NCBI GenBank assembly: GCA_021234155.1
Contig: JAJEKV010000028.1
Span: 7,411,268-7,475,267, forward strand
Source of the DNA: Isoetes taiwanensis
Taxonomy: Eukaryota; Streptophyta; Lycopodiopsida; Isoetales; Isoetaceae
Direction of reading: 5' to 3'
Length of the DNA stretch: 64,000 nucleotides
This document shows positions 1 through 12,239 of the stretch, one piece after another. How positions within the stretch are numbered: position 1 is the first letter of the stretch; each line of letters opens with the position of its first letter. The translations under genes were made by a program, and so were the position numbers. The notes beneath the pieces were generated by a model. That model had not been told where the DNA came from. It searched no databases and saw nothing but the letters and a program-made list of their open reading frames with translations.

Positions 1-1265
1 TGTCTTGTACCTTGATATCTTGGTTTATCTATAGAAATTAATGACTTTGCAAGGAATTTACAGATTATCCCCATGAGGACATGGGTAAATTTTTAGTATG
101 AGAGAAAATGTAACACATCTAGCGGGTTGAGGGATAAGTAAATAATTTTTATTCTTAACCTCAGGTCAGGAATATTTAAAAGAGAATTGCAACGGTTGGA
201 AATAAATTGAATACGGGTGTCTATACTAAGGTATGGTAGATATCTGAGGAAAATAGAGGTAATATCTGAACTAGAATAGCAAATCTATGATGAGAGGAGA
301 TAAACTAGATAAGAATTTGTAAGAATAGGAAGATATTTTCTATAATTGGAAAGGAGAGGATATTTTTCTAATTTTAGAGAAAGACAGATAGTACAAAAAA
401 AGGGCAAACTTTAAAACATGATAACTTGGCGAGCGATTATCATAATGGAGCGATCTTAAGCGTTCTGAAAAGCCCTCGGAGTCTAGTTTCAGAATTGGGG
501 TGGCATCTCTCATAACTCCTTACGATTAGAGAGATACCGCAGAAACGGTGGACAGGTATCAGATAAGACTGCACGTGAAAGATCCTATGGTGGATAGCCG
601 GACCCGGATCTTTGGAGTTTCTATTTAGTTTGGAGTTATCTTTTCTTTTCTTTTCTTTAGTAGTTTGTTGAAAAACTTGCATATGTCGTTATTGATTCTT
701 TGTGATTGTCTTTGCGAATATAACAAAACATTAAAGAATGAATCTGTATGAACGAACTCGCCCCTGTGTCGTTGCAGAAGGGTTGAGTGGTAGAGCAATG
801 TGCATACCATGTGATTGGTATATGGATATATAGTCATGTCCGGAACAATATACGTGTGAACCCGGGTGAGGGATTGATCATCCCTGAATCACAGTAATAA
901 GTTATAAGAAGATGTTCTATACGTGACTAACATTTGTGTGCCTATTGTCTGTGTGACTAACGATTCGCCTCAGGTTAAGGTAATGGTTTACCCACTTAGT
1001 CCTTCCCAGGACTAATCCCACCTTTCTCTTCTTCCTTCTTACAGACAGAGTTAGTAGTTAAGTGAGTTTTGCACAGCAGGAAGCGTGGGATAATAGCCAA
1101 GATGTCAAGGTATAGGTTTTCTAAAGACTATGAGTAGTTGGAAACTCGGATTTTGAGTGTCAAGGACCATTGTTACCTCATAATAAAAGAAAGTTATATA
1201 TTATTTTAGTTCCAATTACTTCTCTGTTTGATTTTCAAGTGTTAAAAAGCCTTAGGAGCGTTTCA
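1..1265 (+). repeat. Partial LTR (5' end outside window)
   Basis: This stretch ends in CA two bases before a primer-binding-site match, which is how a 5' LTR ends. It has no coding frame of note. About 100 bp around 445-560 resemble the LTRs at 40.8 and 43.2 kb, including a shared box containing CGGAGTCTAGTTTC. The start is not visible. It may be the 5' LTR of the Ty3 element that follows, but I could not match it to sequence after that element's pol, so it may belong to another element. Confidence 0.5.
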
Positions 1266-1267
1266 TT

Positions 1268-1280
1268 TGGTATCAGAGCC
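1268..1280 (+). other. Primer binding site (tRNA-Met type)
   Basis: TGGTATCAGAGCC is the usual plant LTR-retrotransposon primer binding site, complementary to the 3' end of initiator tRNA-Met. It lies two bases after the CA that closes the preceding LTR. Confidence 0.75.
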
Positions 1281-2130
1281 AAGGTTCAATTCCTCGTGAC
1301 AACATTGGTGTGCTCCACATGCTTGAGGGCAAGCATCTCAAGGAAGAGGAGGAATTGATATGGTCTGTGTGCCTGGGGGTATGGGATAAAGCCTTGTAGA
1401 GGTTGGGGCTCATGAAGGATCCGCCCTTTTGGTGTGTTGGTTATCACTAGAGGTGCTAGCGCGTAACACTTATGCACCCAGGTGCGACCATGTCTCCCTC
1501 AGATGTGCCAAAGGAAGGGGTCCAAGGTTAAATCACTGTCGACCACGTTTTGTGCTGTTTTTAGAACCGTTGAAGCTTGGAATTCAAATTGTCTCTTGCA
1601 CTGCTGCTCTGTAATTTTGCCTCTTTTACGTATTCCTTGATATTCAACCATCATCAATTCGGTTGTGCAAGCCTTATCCTTGAAAGATTATTTTTCGTCT
1701 AAGGGAAAGGCCCGTTGAATTGTTTTCAGGTCGGGAAACGTGTGGAGCGCGGAGACTAGCTTGACTGGCTAGAAAATAACCCAGCGAGTCTTTGTTATAA
1801 TGGAAAATATCCATTGGGCTTCATTCTGCGGTTGAATGCTGTGTAAGATCGACGGAATGAAGGTAAAAATCTACGACTGTACTTGTTCAACTTTCAGACA
1901 AACAATACTTGCCACGTATCGTAACATGATTGGATGGGAAGGCAGAATGAAGCCTAATAGTTTTCTCCATTGTCAGAACTGAGTCAGATCCCAGTGGAGC
2001 GAGGTAGAAAATTCTTGCTTTCTCTCCCCTTTTTGTTCTTATTTTGCACTTACTATTTTGGACTATTTGAAGATGGACAATGCCAATGTCGCACTCAGTC
2101 TGAAAACAAGCATCGCCGAGAATTTTGGAT
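1281..2130 (+). other. Leader region of the Ty3 element
   Basis: Between the primer binding site and the hAT insertion I see only short frames without recognisable domains. By position it should be the untranslated leader and perhaps the start of gag of the element whose gag is read from 3.1 kb. Confidence 0.4.
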
Positions 2131-2138
2131 GCCCGATG

Positions 2139-3094
2139 CAGTGTTGTTTACGTACCCGTATTTTACGTTTACGTACGTCCCGTACCTTCCTCCGCGGTAC
2201 TATCATTACTATACCTATAAGTTGACCAATCAAATTAAGCTCTTGTTTTATTAATACTGGTCCTTAGCATTATTAATAGAGTGCCGATGACGTATAATCG
2301 TACTTTATATATAAAAAAAAAAATTATCCAAAGCGACATTAGACCAATAGAATAGGTAAAATTATACATTAGGAAAAATACATTATTATATATTATAGAA
2401 TAGGTGTAAAAAGCACATTAGGAGATTTTAGACATTAGGGAAATTATGGAGTTGTAGTTAGAAAGAAAAAAAAGCACATAATCTTCTTGCAAATAAAAAC
2501 CCAAAACCCACGCATTTTCCCCTCTTTCTTCTTACCACGGCTGTTGAATCCCGGAATGGAGATGGCGATCACGGACTCACTTTTCTCCTTGTTTTGTCAT
2601 GGTAGGAGGCAAACCTTCTCCTTAATACTTTAATAGCTTGCATTCATGCCGGGAAAAGAAATCTGAGGTCGGCGGCGGTTAATAACCGAGATGCAACAAA
2701 TGAGCAACAATTACTTGAATTTATTTGTCTGCATGGGTGTAGATTGCAGACTAGAATATATAACTCTTAAATAGACATATTTTGGATTGAAAACTTTAAG
2801 AAATACTTAATTTTCTAAAATAATATATTCTGGTTCATTATTTAAAACTTGAAGTTCTTCATACTAGTTGTTATTGCAACTATTTCAAGTGCAACACAAG
2901 AAATAATAGTTCTAAAAATTACAGAAAGTACTTAACGTATAGTACATAAAGTACGTATTTTACGTATTTAATAAGTACTTTATAATTCCAAAAAATGTAT
3001 TTAAAGTACTTTTTAAATGAGAGGTATGCATACGGTATTAATACATTACGTATGTATAATACCCGTACCGTACTAAACGTACCTGACAACACTG
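2139..3094. mobile_element. hAT-like non-autonomous DNA transposon
   Basis: The segment is flanked by a perfect 8-bp direct repeat GCCCGATG (2131-2138 and 3095-3102). Its ends are inverted copies beginning CAGTGTTGT, followed by looser TACGTA/GTACG-rich similarity inward. An 8-bp target duplication with CAGTG-type ends is the signature of the hAT superfamily. At 956 bp and AT-rich with no transposase frame, it must be mobilised in trans. It lies just ahead of the recognisable gag of the Ty3 element, so it inserted later. Confidence 0.82.
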
Positions 3095-3102
3095 GCCCGA
3101 TG

Positions 3103-3891
3103 TAGCTAACAGTGCATTTGAACCATGGGGGCGATAATTTTGAAGGTCAGTCAGACAAGCTCCGTGTTTTTTTGAATCAGATCAGGCTTGTGATCTAGCT
3201 CCACCCTCATAGATATCCCACGGCCCAGGAACAAGTGGGGCTGATTAGTTCTCTCCTCACAGGTCCAACTCTAAGTTGGTTTGCTTCTTTATTGGAGAAA
3301 GGATCCCCAGAGTTGCAAGATTTTGCTGCTTTCATTGCAGAGCTCGTAGAGCTTGAGGCATGCTTTGGAGACACCGATCGTCAACGCACAGCAGTCACAA
3401 AACTTTGCAATCTAAGGCAAGGCTCTTGTCCAGCTTTAGTATATGCATCAAAATTTCATCAAATTATGGTAGATACTGCCTGGAATGATGTTGCACTTCG
3501 AGATTGTTTCCAAAGGGGGTTACGTAAGGATGTCAAAGGTATGTTGTTGTCTATGAAGGACCCTCAGACTTTGAAAGAAGCCATCAGATTTGTAGTTCTA
3601 TGTGATAATCGGCTCTTCGAACGTAGGCAAGAGAGACATAGTCAGGTCTTCCCAATCACACAAGTGCCTGTAGCTACGCCTTCCTCGGTCTCATCTGTAG
3701 AATCCAGCAGATCCGGACCTGAGCCTATGCAGATTGATCGGGCAGTTCGAGGACCTTTATCTGCCGCCAAGAAGCAGCATCGGAGAGAGGCTAATCTTTA
3801 CCTCTACTGTGGAAGAGCTGGTCATATTTCTCGTGGATGTCCTGTGAAGCTCTCAAATCAGTCGAAAAACTTCAGGAGCCAGTCCGAGTAG
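3103..3891 (+). pseudogene. Ty3/gypsy Gag (degenerate)
   Basis: The frame gives a retrotransposon capsid protein, the structural part of the cytoplasmic particle. The region around 3150-3600 carries the Ty3 gag order: a short FLNQ-type helix, then LTGPTLSWF, then an acidic stretch with FGDTDRQ, then a W-N-D-V-A motif. A nucleic-acid-binding zinc knuckle lies near 3800-3845. Its first cysteine appears replaced by tyrosine (YLYCGRAGHISRGC where C-x2-C-x4-H-x4-C is expected). A stop interrupts the frame near 3200, just before the longest open part (218 residues from 3235). Protease and RT remnants follow downstream. The copy is almost certainly dead. Confidence 0.8.
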
Positions 3892-3999
3892 TAGGAGTCT
3901 CTCGTCGACTGACCGCCTTTTCTTAGACTCTTTCCACACTTCTCGACATGTTTATTCCATTGGATAAGGTCAGCAAGGCATTTTTCATCTCTATATCAT

Positions 4000-4690
4000 T
4001 GAAATCAGAGCTGCATTGACGCAACTTGATTGTGGTGTAAATGCTTACTTTATAATAGTGCGTTCGCCAGTAAGCACGCTATCCCTAGAAGCGAGATTGA
4101 GCATTCCAGTTCTGTCGAAGTAATTAATGGCCGGGAGATCTCCTCGGGTGCAGTCAAAGAATGTACTGCGCCTCTTCAGGTTTTGTTTGAGGGAGTTTCT
4201 TGTAGCATTTCCTTCAATCTCATCGCTAGCCCACATGCGCCAGTAGTCTTGGATCTGCCTGGCTCGAGCTACATAACCCACAGATTGATTGGCGTACTAG
4301 ATCATTTCAATCTGTTGTTCTAGCTCTAGTTCCAGTAAATCTGTAGTTCAAGCTCTGCACCAACATCGACTTCAGTTTGTGCAGTATCGTGGGCTCCTGA
4401 TTCCGCCCTTGTTGTTCCTATTTCTGCGCCATGTTCTGATTTGACTCTTGTCTCTGCTCCAGTTCATGCCCCAAATTCTGATCAAGAGTTGCGCCATGTT
4501 CTGATTCGACTCTTGTCTCTGCTCCAGTTCATGCCCCAAATTCTGATCATGCTCTTGATCATGTCCCAGCTCTAGTTCTTGTTCAAGTTCCTACTCCTGC
4601 CCCAGTTCTAATTCTAGTTTGTGCTCGTGCTCCTACTTCTGTAGAGGCTTCCTCATGCCCTAAGTTTCGTATCTCGAAGATTTCACTTCA
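4000..4690 (+). pseudogene. Ty3 protease remnant and Pro/Ala/Ser linker
   Basis: Around 4020-4330 the frames resemble a retropepsin-like domain, with a damaged 'D-C-G-x-N' active-site region followed by INGREIS, and several stops and shifts. From 4330 to 4690 the DNA encodes a low-complexity linker rich in proline, alanine, serine and valine. It contains a direct duplication with a 65-bp period (starting near 4426 and 4491). Such linkers commonly sit between protease and RT in this group. The protease call is tentative. Confidence 0.5.
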
Positions 4691-6120
4691 CGCGTTTATT
4701 AAATCTGGAAGGCAAGATCCAAGTTCAGTATTTGCAATCCAGGTTCATCCTCGGCTACTCTGCATCGGTGAAGTCTGCCCCAATGCTCCCTGATAAATAT
4801 GGCAACTTCCCTAGTGTTCTTGACAAAATAAGGCCAGCAAGCTTTCCCGAGCATCATCCATATGATTGTCCTATTAATTTGCAGCCCAACACAATGCCAC
4901 CATATGGTCCGATGTATGGTTTATCTCCCGCTGAGTTGAAGGTTTTTGCGGGATTATGTTGAAGAGAATCTAGTAACTGGTTTCATTTGACATTCTCAGT
5001 CCCCTGCCGGAGTGCCTATCTTCTTCATAAAAAAGAAGGATGATTCTCTACGTCTGGTCGTTGATTAGCATGGCCTCAATAAAATCACAGTGCCAAATCT
5101 GTATTCGCTTCCTCTGATCCCAAAATTGTTGGAGCGACTCCTATTCGGATTCGAGAAGGTGATGAGTGGAAAACAACTTTTCGTACTCGCTATGACCATT
5201 TTGAGTATACAATTATGCCGTTTGGGCTTACCAATACTCCAGCAGTATTCTAGTTTATGGCCAATGAAGTTTTCTGGGAGTTCTTAGATACTTTTGTCAT
5301 CATCTATTTGGATGATATTCTTATTTACTCTAAGACTCTTGAAGAACATGAGAGGCATGTTCGACAGGTCCTTTAGAAGCTTCGTGCACACGGGTTATAT
5401 GCTAAATTTGAGAAGTGTCAGTTCAAACAGGATAATGTGGAATTCCTTGGCTATCATATCACTCCACATGGAGTCTCTATAAATTCCAAAAAGGTCAGCA
5501 CTGTAATAGAGCAAACACCTTCGTCCAATCGAGATGTTCAGTGTTTTCTTGGGTTTTCCAATTTCATTCGGCATTTCATTCGGGATTATTCAGAGATTGC
5601 CCTTCCTTTGACACGCCTCACGGTTAGGACATCTATTTGAATGGAGTGTGGAAGCAAAATTTGCTTTTGTTACTCTGAAGTATGCTTTCACCACGGCACT
5701 AGTTCTTGCTCATGCAGATCTTTTGAGGCCATATATTGTCGAAGTAGATGCTTCTGATTTTGCTCTTGGTGGTATTTTATCACAGGAGAGGGATGATCAT
5801 GAATTGCATCTGATCGCCTATCACTCACTGAAGTTTCAGGCTGCTGAAATCAACTATCCCATTTATGACAAGGAGTTGTTGGCGATAATTGATTCTTTCG
5901 AGGAGTGGAGACGTTTTCTGGAGGGATCTTCTTATAAGGTCACAATCTATACATATTATCAAAATCTAAAATATTTTCAGTCTGCTCGAGTGCTCAACTG
6001 TCGCCAGGCCCGGTGGCATACTCAAGTAATATCTCGCATTGACTTTTTGATCAAGTACCATCCTGGACCCCTCCAAGGGAAGCCTGATGTCTTGTCTCGA
6101 CGCTCCTACCTTGAACTTAA
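4690..6120 (+). pseudogene. Ty3 reverse transcriptase and RNase H (degenerate)
   Basis: This part encoded the polymerase and RNase H that copy element RNA into DNA. The RT start is seen at 4790-5110, in several frames (PEHHPYDCPINLQP, YGLSPAELK, IFFIKKKDDSLRL). The catalytic YLDD lies at 5305-5316 within '[12 protein letters not shown]'. The connection and RNase H region follows from about 5650 (VEVDASDFALGG, YDKELLAI). In the usual TDHKNL segment the aspartate and neighbours are changed (TYYQNL). At least five stops or frameshifts break the frame, so it is a dead copy. Confidence 0.87.
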
Positions 6121-7440
6121 GCCAGGGGATCCTGCATTTGATCAGCAGTCACAGATTATTCTAGGGCCTGATCGGCTCAAGCTTATGGCCCTCACTTTAT
6201 TTGAGAGGCCTCATGATACAACCTTGTTGGAGCATGTTCAAGCATCCCTACCCTCCGATCCAGTGGCCCAAGATGTATTCTCACACCTTGGCTCTGCATC
6301 ATCTTCTCAACGAATGCAATCAGAGTATGATCGTTTTGAGGTTCGAGATGGACTCCTGTTCCGTGATGGGCTTCTGTATGTGCCAGATGGTGCTTCTAGG
6401 CTTCGGGTTCTCCAGGCTTGCCATGATTCACCTATGACCAGACACTTTGGAGTAGCCAAGGCTCTTGAACTTATTAGTCGAAAGTATTGGTAGTCTGGGC
6501 TTCGTTGCTCTGTCGAAGCTTTTATTCGATCCTGTGACATCTATTGTCGTGCAAAAGCTCCCAAGCACCATCCACATGGCCTGCTTCAGCCTTTACCAAT
6601 TCTAACCGATCCTTGGAAGAATTTCGATGGATTTTATTGTTGAGCTTCCATCCTCCCAGGGCCATTATGCCATCCTTGTTATCGTTGATCGTTTTTCCAA
6701 GATGACGCATTTCATTCCTTGTAGCACTTCTATCTCCAGGGAAGTCACATCGATTCTCTTGCTTCGAGAGGTAGTTCGACTCCATGGCTTACCAGATAAC
6801 ATTGTCAGTGACCGTGACCCCCAGTTTGTTGCTAGCTTTTAGAAGCGTCTTTTGCGACTCTTGCATGTGGAACGTTCGTTCTCTTCCAGACATCACCAAG
6901 AGACCAATGGGCAGGTGGAGCGCACTAAACAAACACTTGAGCAGTATTTGCGATGCTTCGTCAATTATCAGTAGGATGACTAGATTGATTGGCTACCCAT
7001 GGCAGAATTTGCTTACAATAATTCTGTCCATGCTTCCACAGGCCAGACTCCTTTCGTTATTAATTTTGGCATGCATCTCTGGTGGTCGTTCATTGCTCCT
7101 GGATATGACTCAGTCAATCCCAGTGCCGAGGACAGGCTCGAGAAGCTCCGCATGCTCCAGGACGATCTTCAGCACTATCTCCTCCAGGCCCAAGCATGTT
7201 ATCATTATCATGCAGATCAGCACCGCCAAAATGCTCCTCATTTCGCAGTTGGTGATCTTGTTTGGCTCTTGCGTCGAGATTTGCCGACAGCTCGCCCTTG
7301 TAACAAGCTCGACTACCGGCGCTTAGGTCCCTATCGAATCATTGAACGAGTTGGTGATGCAGCTTTCTGTCTGGAGCTTCTGTCATCAGTTCGATTTCAC
7401 CCAGTGTTTCATATATCTTTGTTGGAACCTATATGGTAAA
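6121..7440 (+). pseudogene. Ty3 integrase (degenerate)
   Basis: The integrase zinc-binding segment is near 6420-6560 (H-D-S-P, then CDIYCRAK). The catalytic core follows from about 6625: IVDRFSKM, then IVSDRDPQF, then the NGQVERTKQTLEQY stretch holding the glutamate. The C-terminal GPYRIIERVGD and FHPVFHISLLEP module is at 7325-7435. Stops at about 6491 and 6840, plus frame changes near 6630 and 7000, interrupt it. The order RT, RNase H, integrase identifies Ty3/gypsy rather than copia. Confidence 0.87.
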
Positions 7441-7734
7441 TTCATAGATCGAGTACCTCCACCTCCATCACCAGTCGAGATGGATGATCATGAGGAATTT
7501 GAAGTTCGAGAAATTTTGGACTTCAAGTTTCTACGACGTCGTCTTTATTATTTGGTTGATTGGGAAGGTTACTCACAAAATGATAGAACCTGGGAGCTTG
7601 CTGCGAATCTGACTAATGCTCCTGATAAAGTTGCAGAGTTTCTCCGACGTTACCTGGATAAGCCAAGTTTGAGTACTCCAGCTCTAGCTCCAGCGCCGAG
7701 GACTCGTCGCCATCATAGGAGGGGGATGGTTTGA
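7441..7734 (+). pseudogene. Chromodomain at the end of Ty3 pol
   Basis: The last part of pol reads as a chromodomain: 'EVREILDFK', then 'YYLVDWEGYSQNDRTWE', then a terminal helix 'VAEFLRRYL'. In chromoviruses this domain binds modified histones and directs integration to heterochromatin. The aromatic-rich core is well kept. A purine-rich stretch (AGGAGGGGGATGG, 7718-7730) follows and could be the polypurine tract just before the 3' LTR. Confidence 0.85.
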
Positions 7735-8240
7735 CGATCATACGGGTATTCTTATCACACGAGCATTATACTCATACATGGTTGTCACACGAATGCAAAA
7801 CATTAGTTGCACAGAGCAGGATTTGAACTCGCAACCTTCTAGTTGCGAGTCAAGCACCATTGCCAAGTGCACTACCAATACTTATCAAAAATATTCTCTC
7901 GCGTCTTCTTCATATGCAGGGCTGCTCCAGGAGGTTCTACAACATTCTAGAACCTTCGTGCATGCACAACACTTGGCGTGATTTCATCCATTGGAATGAC
8001 GCGATCCTGATCGTTTGCCTAGATATGTAAGGAGGCACCTCCTTCTTGTCAAACCATTCCGGTTCAACGCCAGTTCTTGAGCATTCTAGGCATCTGTCTC
8101 GCGTTCCTGCTTGCCTTCGGGCCATTGTGCTCTTGATTCTTATTCCTATATCAGATTCTTTGCCGATCTTGGCCTATTTCTTGCATATTTTCATGTAATT
8201 TCCTTGTTTTCACGTAGGTTCATGACACCATCCTTCCAAG
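7732..8240. repeat. Possible 3' LTR remnant holding a tRNA-like SINE head
   Basis: The polypurine tract is followed by TGACGATCAT, a plausible LTR start, but no matching 5' LTR is visible. On the minus strand a tRNA-like unit is present, with an A-box-like TAGTGCACTTGG (plus positions 7863-7874) and a B-box-like GAGTTCAAATCC (7819-7830) at tRNA spacing. This suggests a SINE head or tRNA pseudogene. No complete tRNA fold was found. Confidence 0.4.
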
Positions 8241-8244
8241 AGGC

Positions 8245-8690
8245 CAGAGAACCAAGAATCTTGAGCTAAACATGGGCAAGAAGAAAAGGTGACCCTCATT
8301 ACAAAATGAAGCATAACTTGAAGGGGAAGTTGAAGCGAGCTAGGGAGGCTGCAAGGAGCAATGTTCAATTGCAAATTGACAATGAAATTTTTAAAGAAGA
8401 GACAGAGAGCTTTGGATTGGGCAGGAAGTGGAAATAAAAAAGATGCAGGAGTCTGAAAGACTAGATCAGGTGATGGCCACCATAAAGCAGCAGATATCAA
8501 AGAATTTTGGACAAACAACGGATGAGCTCACATAGAAAAGAGATTAAGATACGATGAAGTTGGATGAACGGAGCACGAACCTTGATCTTGAAGAAGAACG
8601 AATAGTCATTAAAGAAGAAAACGACATGTATTTCTGATCCTAAAGCCTCCACCAAAGTTTTGGATGCAAAAAAAGAATGCAGCATGTAAA
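8245..8690 (+). pseudogene. Coiled-coil gene remnant (unrecognised)
   Basis: Lysine/glutamate-rich reading in shifting frames gives strings such as MGKKKR, QVMATIKQQISKNFGQTTDEL and LDLEEERIVIKEEN, broken by stops. The pattern fits a decayed coiled-coil protein. No catalytic motif is visible and I do not recognise the family. Confidence 0.3.
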
Positions 8691-8699
8691 TGGCTCCAA

Positions 8700-9945
8700 A
8701 CTATATTGTGTATGAGTCCTCATATTGTGTGATAATTTGGGGCCAAATGATGATGGCTCGTTAATGAACTCTTGCCAACCGAGAAAGGTAAATTGGATGC
8801 CTATATTAAGTTTTACTACATTTTATTCAAAGTATGTTCTCAACCCCCTCTTTCTTTGATTTCTTCTTTGCCTACAATGTGGTGGTTTGTTTGCTTAGAG
8901 ATGGAAGTGTTAAACTTCCTGAAATACTAATAACGGTGTCCAGTGTTGCCGAGATTTAGCAACAATAAGTCATGTTGGGGATGTAGAAGTTCGATGTTAG
9001 ATGGGTATAAGCACGATTCTATTGTAGGCAACCATGAAGTTGAGAACATATGTACATGGAATTTTAAAAGGAAGTTGCACGTTTCAATTTCATATAGAAG
9101 TAATCATATTATTAAGCACCAATTCATTAATTTGAGAAAAAATGCATTTTCATTTTGATCGAAATAGCTTGCAGGCTGTGTTTAAAAGGGTAGTTTGTAA
9201 ACAGTCGTCGTTCCTCTGAAGTAAAAAAGCCTCCATAAAGGTTGATTTTAGAAAAAAAAATCCCCGCTTGCGATGAACGTTGTCGGCTCTAATCTACGTG
9301 CATTTTTAGCTTCCAGTACTAGCTGCGTCTTAAAGCACGCGACAACAAGTCGACATAATCTCCATCACAATCTTTTTTACTGTGTATACATGATAGGACG
9401 AGCAAGTCACACAAAGAAAAATAATAAAAAAAAAAAAGAATACAGTGGGACCTTGAATACAAGGCTGAAGAATATTTAATATTATAAATGTTGCATTTTG
9501 TTGGATTATCATCCAATAGCATCCATCACGCTTAGAAGAATCGCAATGGCGATTAGTCTGAGCTAGAACCATTTTTGATGAATGATTGTTCTTGTGCACA
9601 TCATGGAGATGTCCTAACAAATATAGAATTCCCATCTGCATCATTAATCACTTCCGCCATTGTCTTCTATTTTGTTGCTGACTCAATTCCAATCGATCTT
9701 CCCTATCCAGTTCAGTGTAGCCGGTCTTCTCGGGGATCTCCAGGTCATTCTCATCAGCATAATCTACAAGGCGTTCTTGATCTTTTCATAATACCTCACT
9801 GAAGTCACCTTCCAGATCATGGTCATTGTCTAGAGAACTAAGAATTTGCATGCGTAGCTTGTGATGCATTCTATCGCAGATCTTGCTGAATTCTTGAGAG
9901 TTCTCCATCAGGCTCAGATGCGTCACCCATCTGCTCATCTTCATC
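8700..9945. other. Intergenic, nothing recognised
   Basis: AT-rich sequence with short A-runs near 9250 and 9425. Frames are short and lack motifs. Confidence 0.5.
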
Positions 9946-9949
9946 AAGT

Positions 9950-11555
9950 GTCATAGAGTCACAGTCAAGACATCCGACTTTCGAAACACAGGTGATGTGG
10001 TGGCCACATCCCTCTCCAGATTAGCAATACCTTTTCTTACTCTGTGCAATGTGGCCTCATAGTTTTGACCTCTCTTTAGCCTGTCCAACATCTCGGCATA
10101 GTTTTCACCTTGAAAATTATTTATGACATCATCCAAATTATCGGGTATCATTGTGCTCTTCGTGTTGTTGTGCATGTCTGTGACTGTTCCAGAGGGTTTT
10201 CCCTTATTGAAATTTGATTTTTCTTGCTCCATTTCCTCTCCCCTCCTCTGCACATCTTCATCTTCCTTCTTGCTTTGGGTTTCTGGAGCACCGCTAGCTA
10301 GCTTTTCTAGGTACGTGAAGAAGCTTTCAAGAAAGTGTATTATTCTGTCATCGTGTTCCAAAGCTATGCGTTTCTTCTCATGGATCAAAGCAACCCTAGA
10401 AAACATGCCAGCTGAGAAGAAGTCGAGAAAGCATCTTGGGGAAGAAGCTTCTCCACAATGTAATAGGCATATTGTGGTGGGAAGATCAAATCGCCATCCA
10501 TTCTGATCCAACGATATTTCATCCTGTTTGTGAACATCGCCTTCCTGTGTTTCTTAATTTTCTTATCTTCCTCCTCGTCACTGGTATGTTCCCAAGCAGG
10601 CATCTCAATCTTCTTTCCCAGATGATCAAGCAGGAAGAACTGCAGACCCAATCATGCCTGATTAGGTAAGAGTTCAGCCTCATTTATAATATTGATGAGG
10701 ATATCGGTGGCAAAGTACTGGTGTTGCTTTACGTGCTTTTGGTTCTCAAACCTAGGCTCCTCGTAAGTACCAATGTAAACGTGTCGCTTCCCCCCTCCCC
10801 TCTTTAAATCTGTGATAAAATGTGGAAGGAATCTGACCAGGAACGAGAAGCATGAAGATATGGAACACTTTGGTTGTCGTCATTCCAGAGATCCTTCCAT
10901 AGAACTCAAAGAACTGAACTACTTTCCTATCTGATTTAAATCTTCGCATGTCGAACAGATCAGCTGAGCATGCTCAAGTACAATGGCAGCCGGAATACCA
11001 TCTTTTGTGCATATCATTACCATGTTTCTCTTATGGACAGCGCTTTATCTTGGTTCGGGCATATGATCTCGACACAGGCTAATATGGCTGCAGAAAGAGT
11101 ACCCAGGACATGGTCTTTATTGATATTTGCTTTAACGTAAGGACTATCCATGCCTGCAATTGGAAGCAGACGCTTCTCTATAAACTCTGGATATGATAAA
11201 TAAGTCATGGAAGCTAAGATACTTCACTTCTATATTGGAGTTCACATGATGCATGACTTCTCTCTCCATCAGAGTTAGCTTCCTCAAGTCCGATGCCTGT
11301 TTCTTGTACTCGAAATGGCCTGTGTAGTCTGAGATGGTCTTCAGAAAGCAGTTGTCTGCAAGTATCTCATTTATTAGATAATTCATTTCAGCATTCGATG
11401 TTGTCGACTTGTCAAGGACATTGTCTTGATCATCACCCAATCTCCTCTTCACCCACTTGTTCAGCACAGCCATAACTTAGACCATGTCGCTTCCAACATA
11501 AAGATTTCGTCTTTCAGTTCCCTGACTTTGAAAGTGGTTGTTGCGACTTCAATAA
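9950..11555 (-). pseudogene. Unrecognised multi-frame gene or pseudogene
   Basis: Reading down the minus strand from about 11555, protein-like sequence appears in successive pieces. They are a stretch with LKDEIFMLEATWSK running into MAVLNKWVKRRLGDD with a one-base shift (11530-11400); a hydrophilic helical part with LTLMEREVMHHV (about 11270); YPEFIEKRLLPIAGMD (about 11190-11130); KVVQFFEFYGRISGM (about 10900); and a charged C-terminal part with GENYAEMLDRLKRGQNYEATLHRVRKGI (about 10120-10020). Composition is coding-like across about 1.6 kb. Frame changes could be introns or lesions, and at least two stops cannot be explained by obvious splice sites. I do not recognise the family. Confidence 0.42.
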
Positions 11556-11559
11556 ATTT

Positions 11560-12235
11560 CTATAAAAGAAAAACAGTTTAGGAAGATCGCCTGTGCGATC
11601 CTGACAAGTGAAACAAAGCAAAATAAAATAATTAAAAGCTCATTGGAATCGTGATGGCGATCCTTACGAGTAAAGCAAAACACAATATATATTGTTCCAT
11701 GGAGCAAAAATAAGACTCTCAACATATTGGCCAGTTATCAAATTTGCCATCTGCCTATCTCAAATCTGAGGTGGTATATTCTCGTACGAATGAACAACTA
11801 CGCTATGCTTTTTCATGGGTAAATGTGTTAACAAGTAATGCTATGAACCCCTGTCAACAGTAGTATTGATCTGTTTTTGTAGTACAATGTTTTTACAAAC
11901 TCCAAGGTACTATTTTGTTATCCCAGATCATACTTTAGAAACATGCATCCAGATATTGTTTCTGGCGATTGTGATCCTCAATGTTATGTACTTGTATGCA
12001 CCTATGTTGCTTACATTTTATCTAGAAAACCAGGCTTTAAGGCATTGTGGACTATGACCACTGTGTAAACGAGGTTTGGAAGACATGAGTCTCCCATGCT
12101 TATCACTTTTTGGCAATAGAGGATGTGATGGCCAGAGCAGCTCTTTGAAGAGGTACAAATCCGATCTCTTGCGGAAGAATGGGCTCGTGGACTTGACTCC
12201 AAGTGCTCGAGTCAAAAAGGTTTTTTTCATTTCAA
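11560..12235. other. Intergenic, nothing recognised
   Basis: Short frames only, with no domain, tRNA or repeat end seen. Confidence 0.4.
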
Positions 12236-12239
12236 ATCA

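Noticed and set aside
780-835. tRNA-like A-box (GGTTGAGTGGTAGAGCA)
   Set aside because: No B-box at suitable distance and no cloverleaf; it lies in the LTR.
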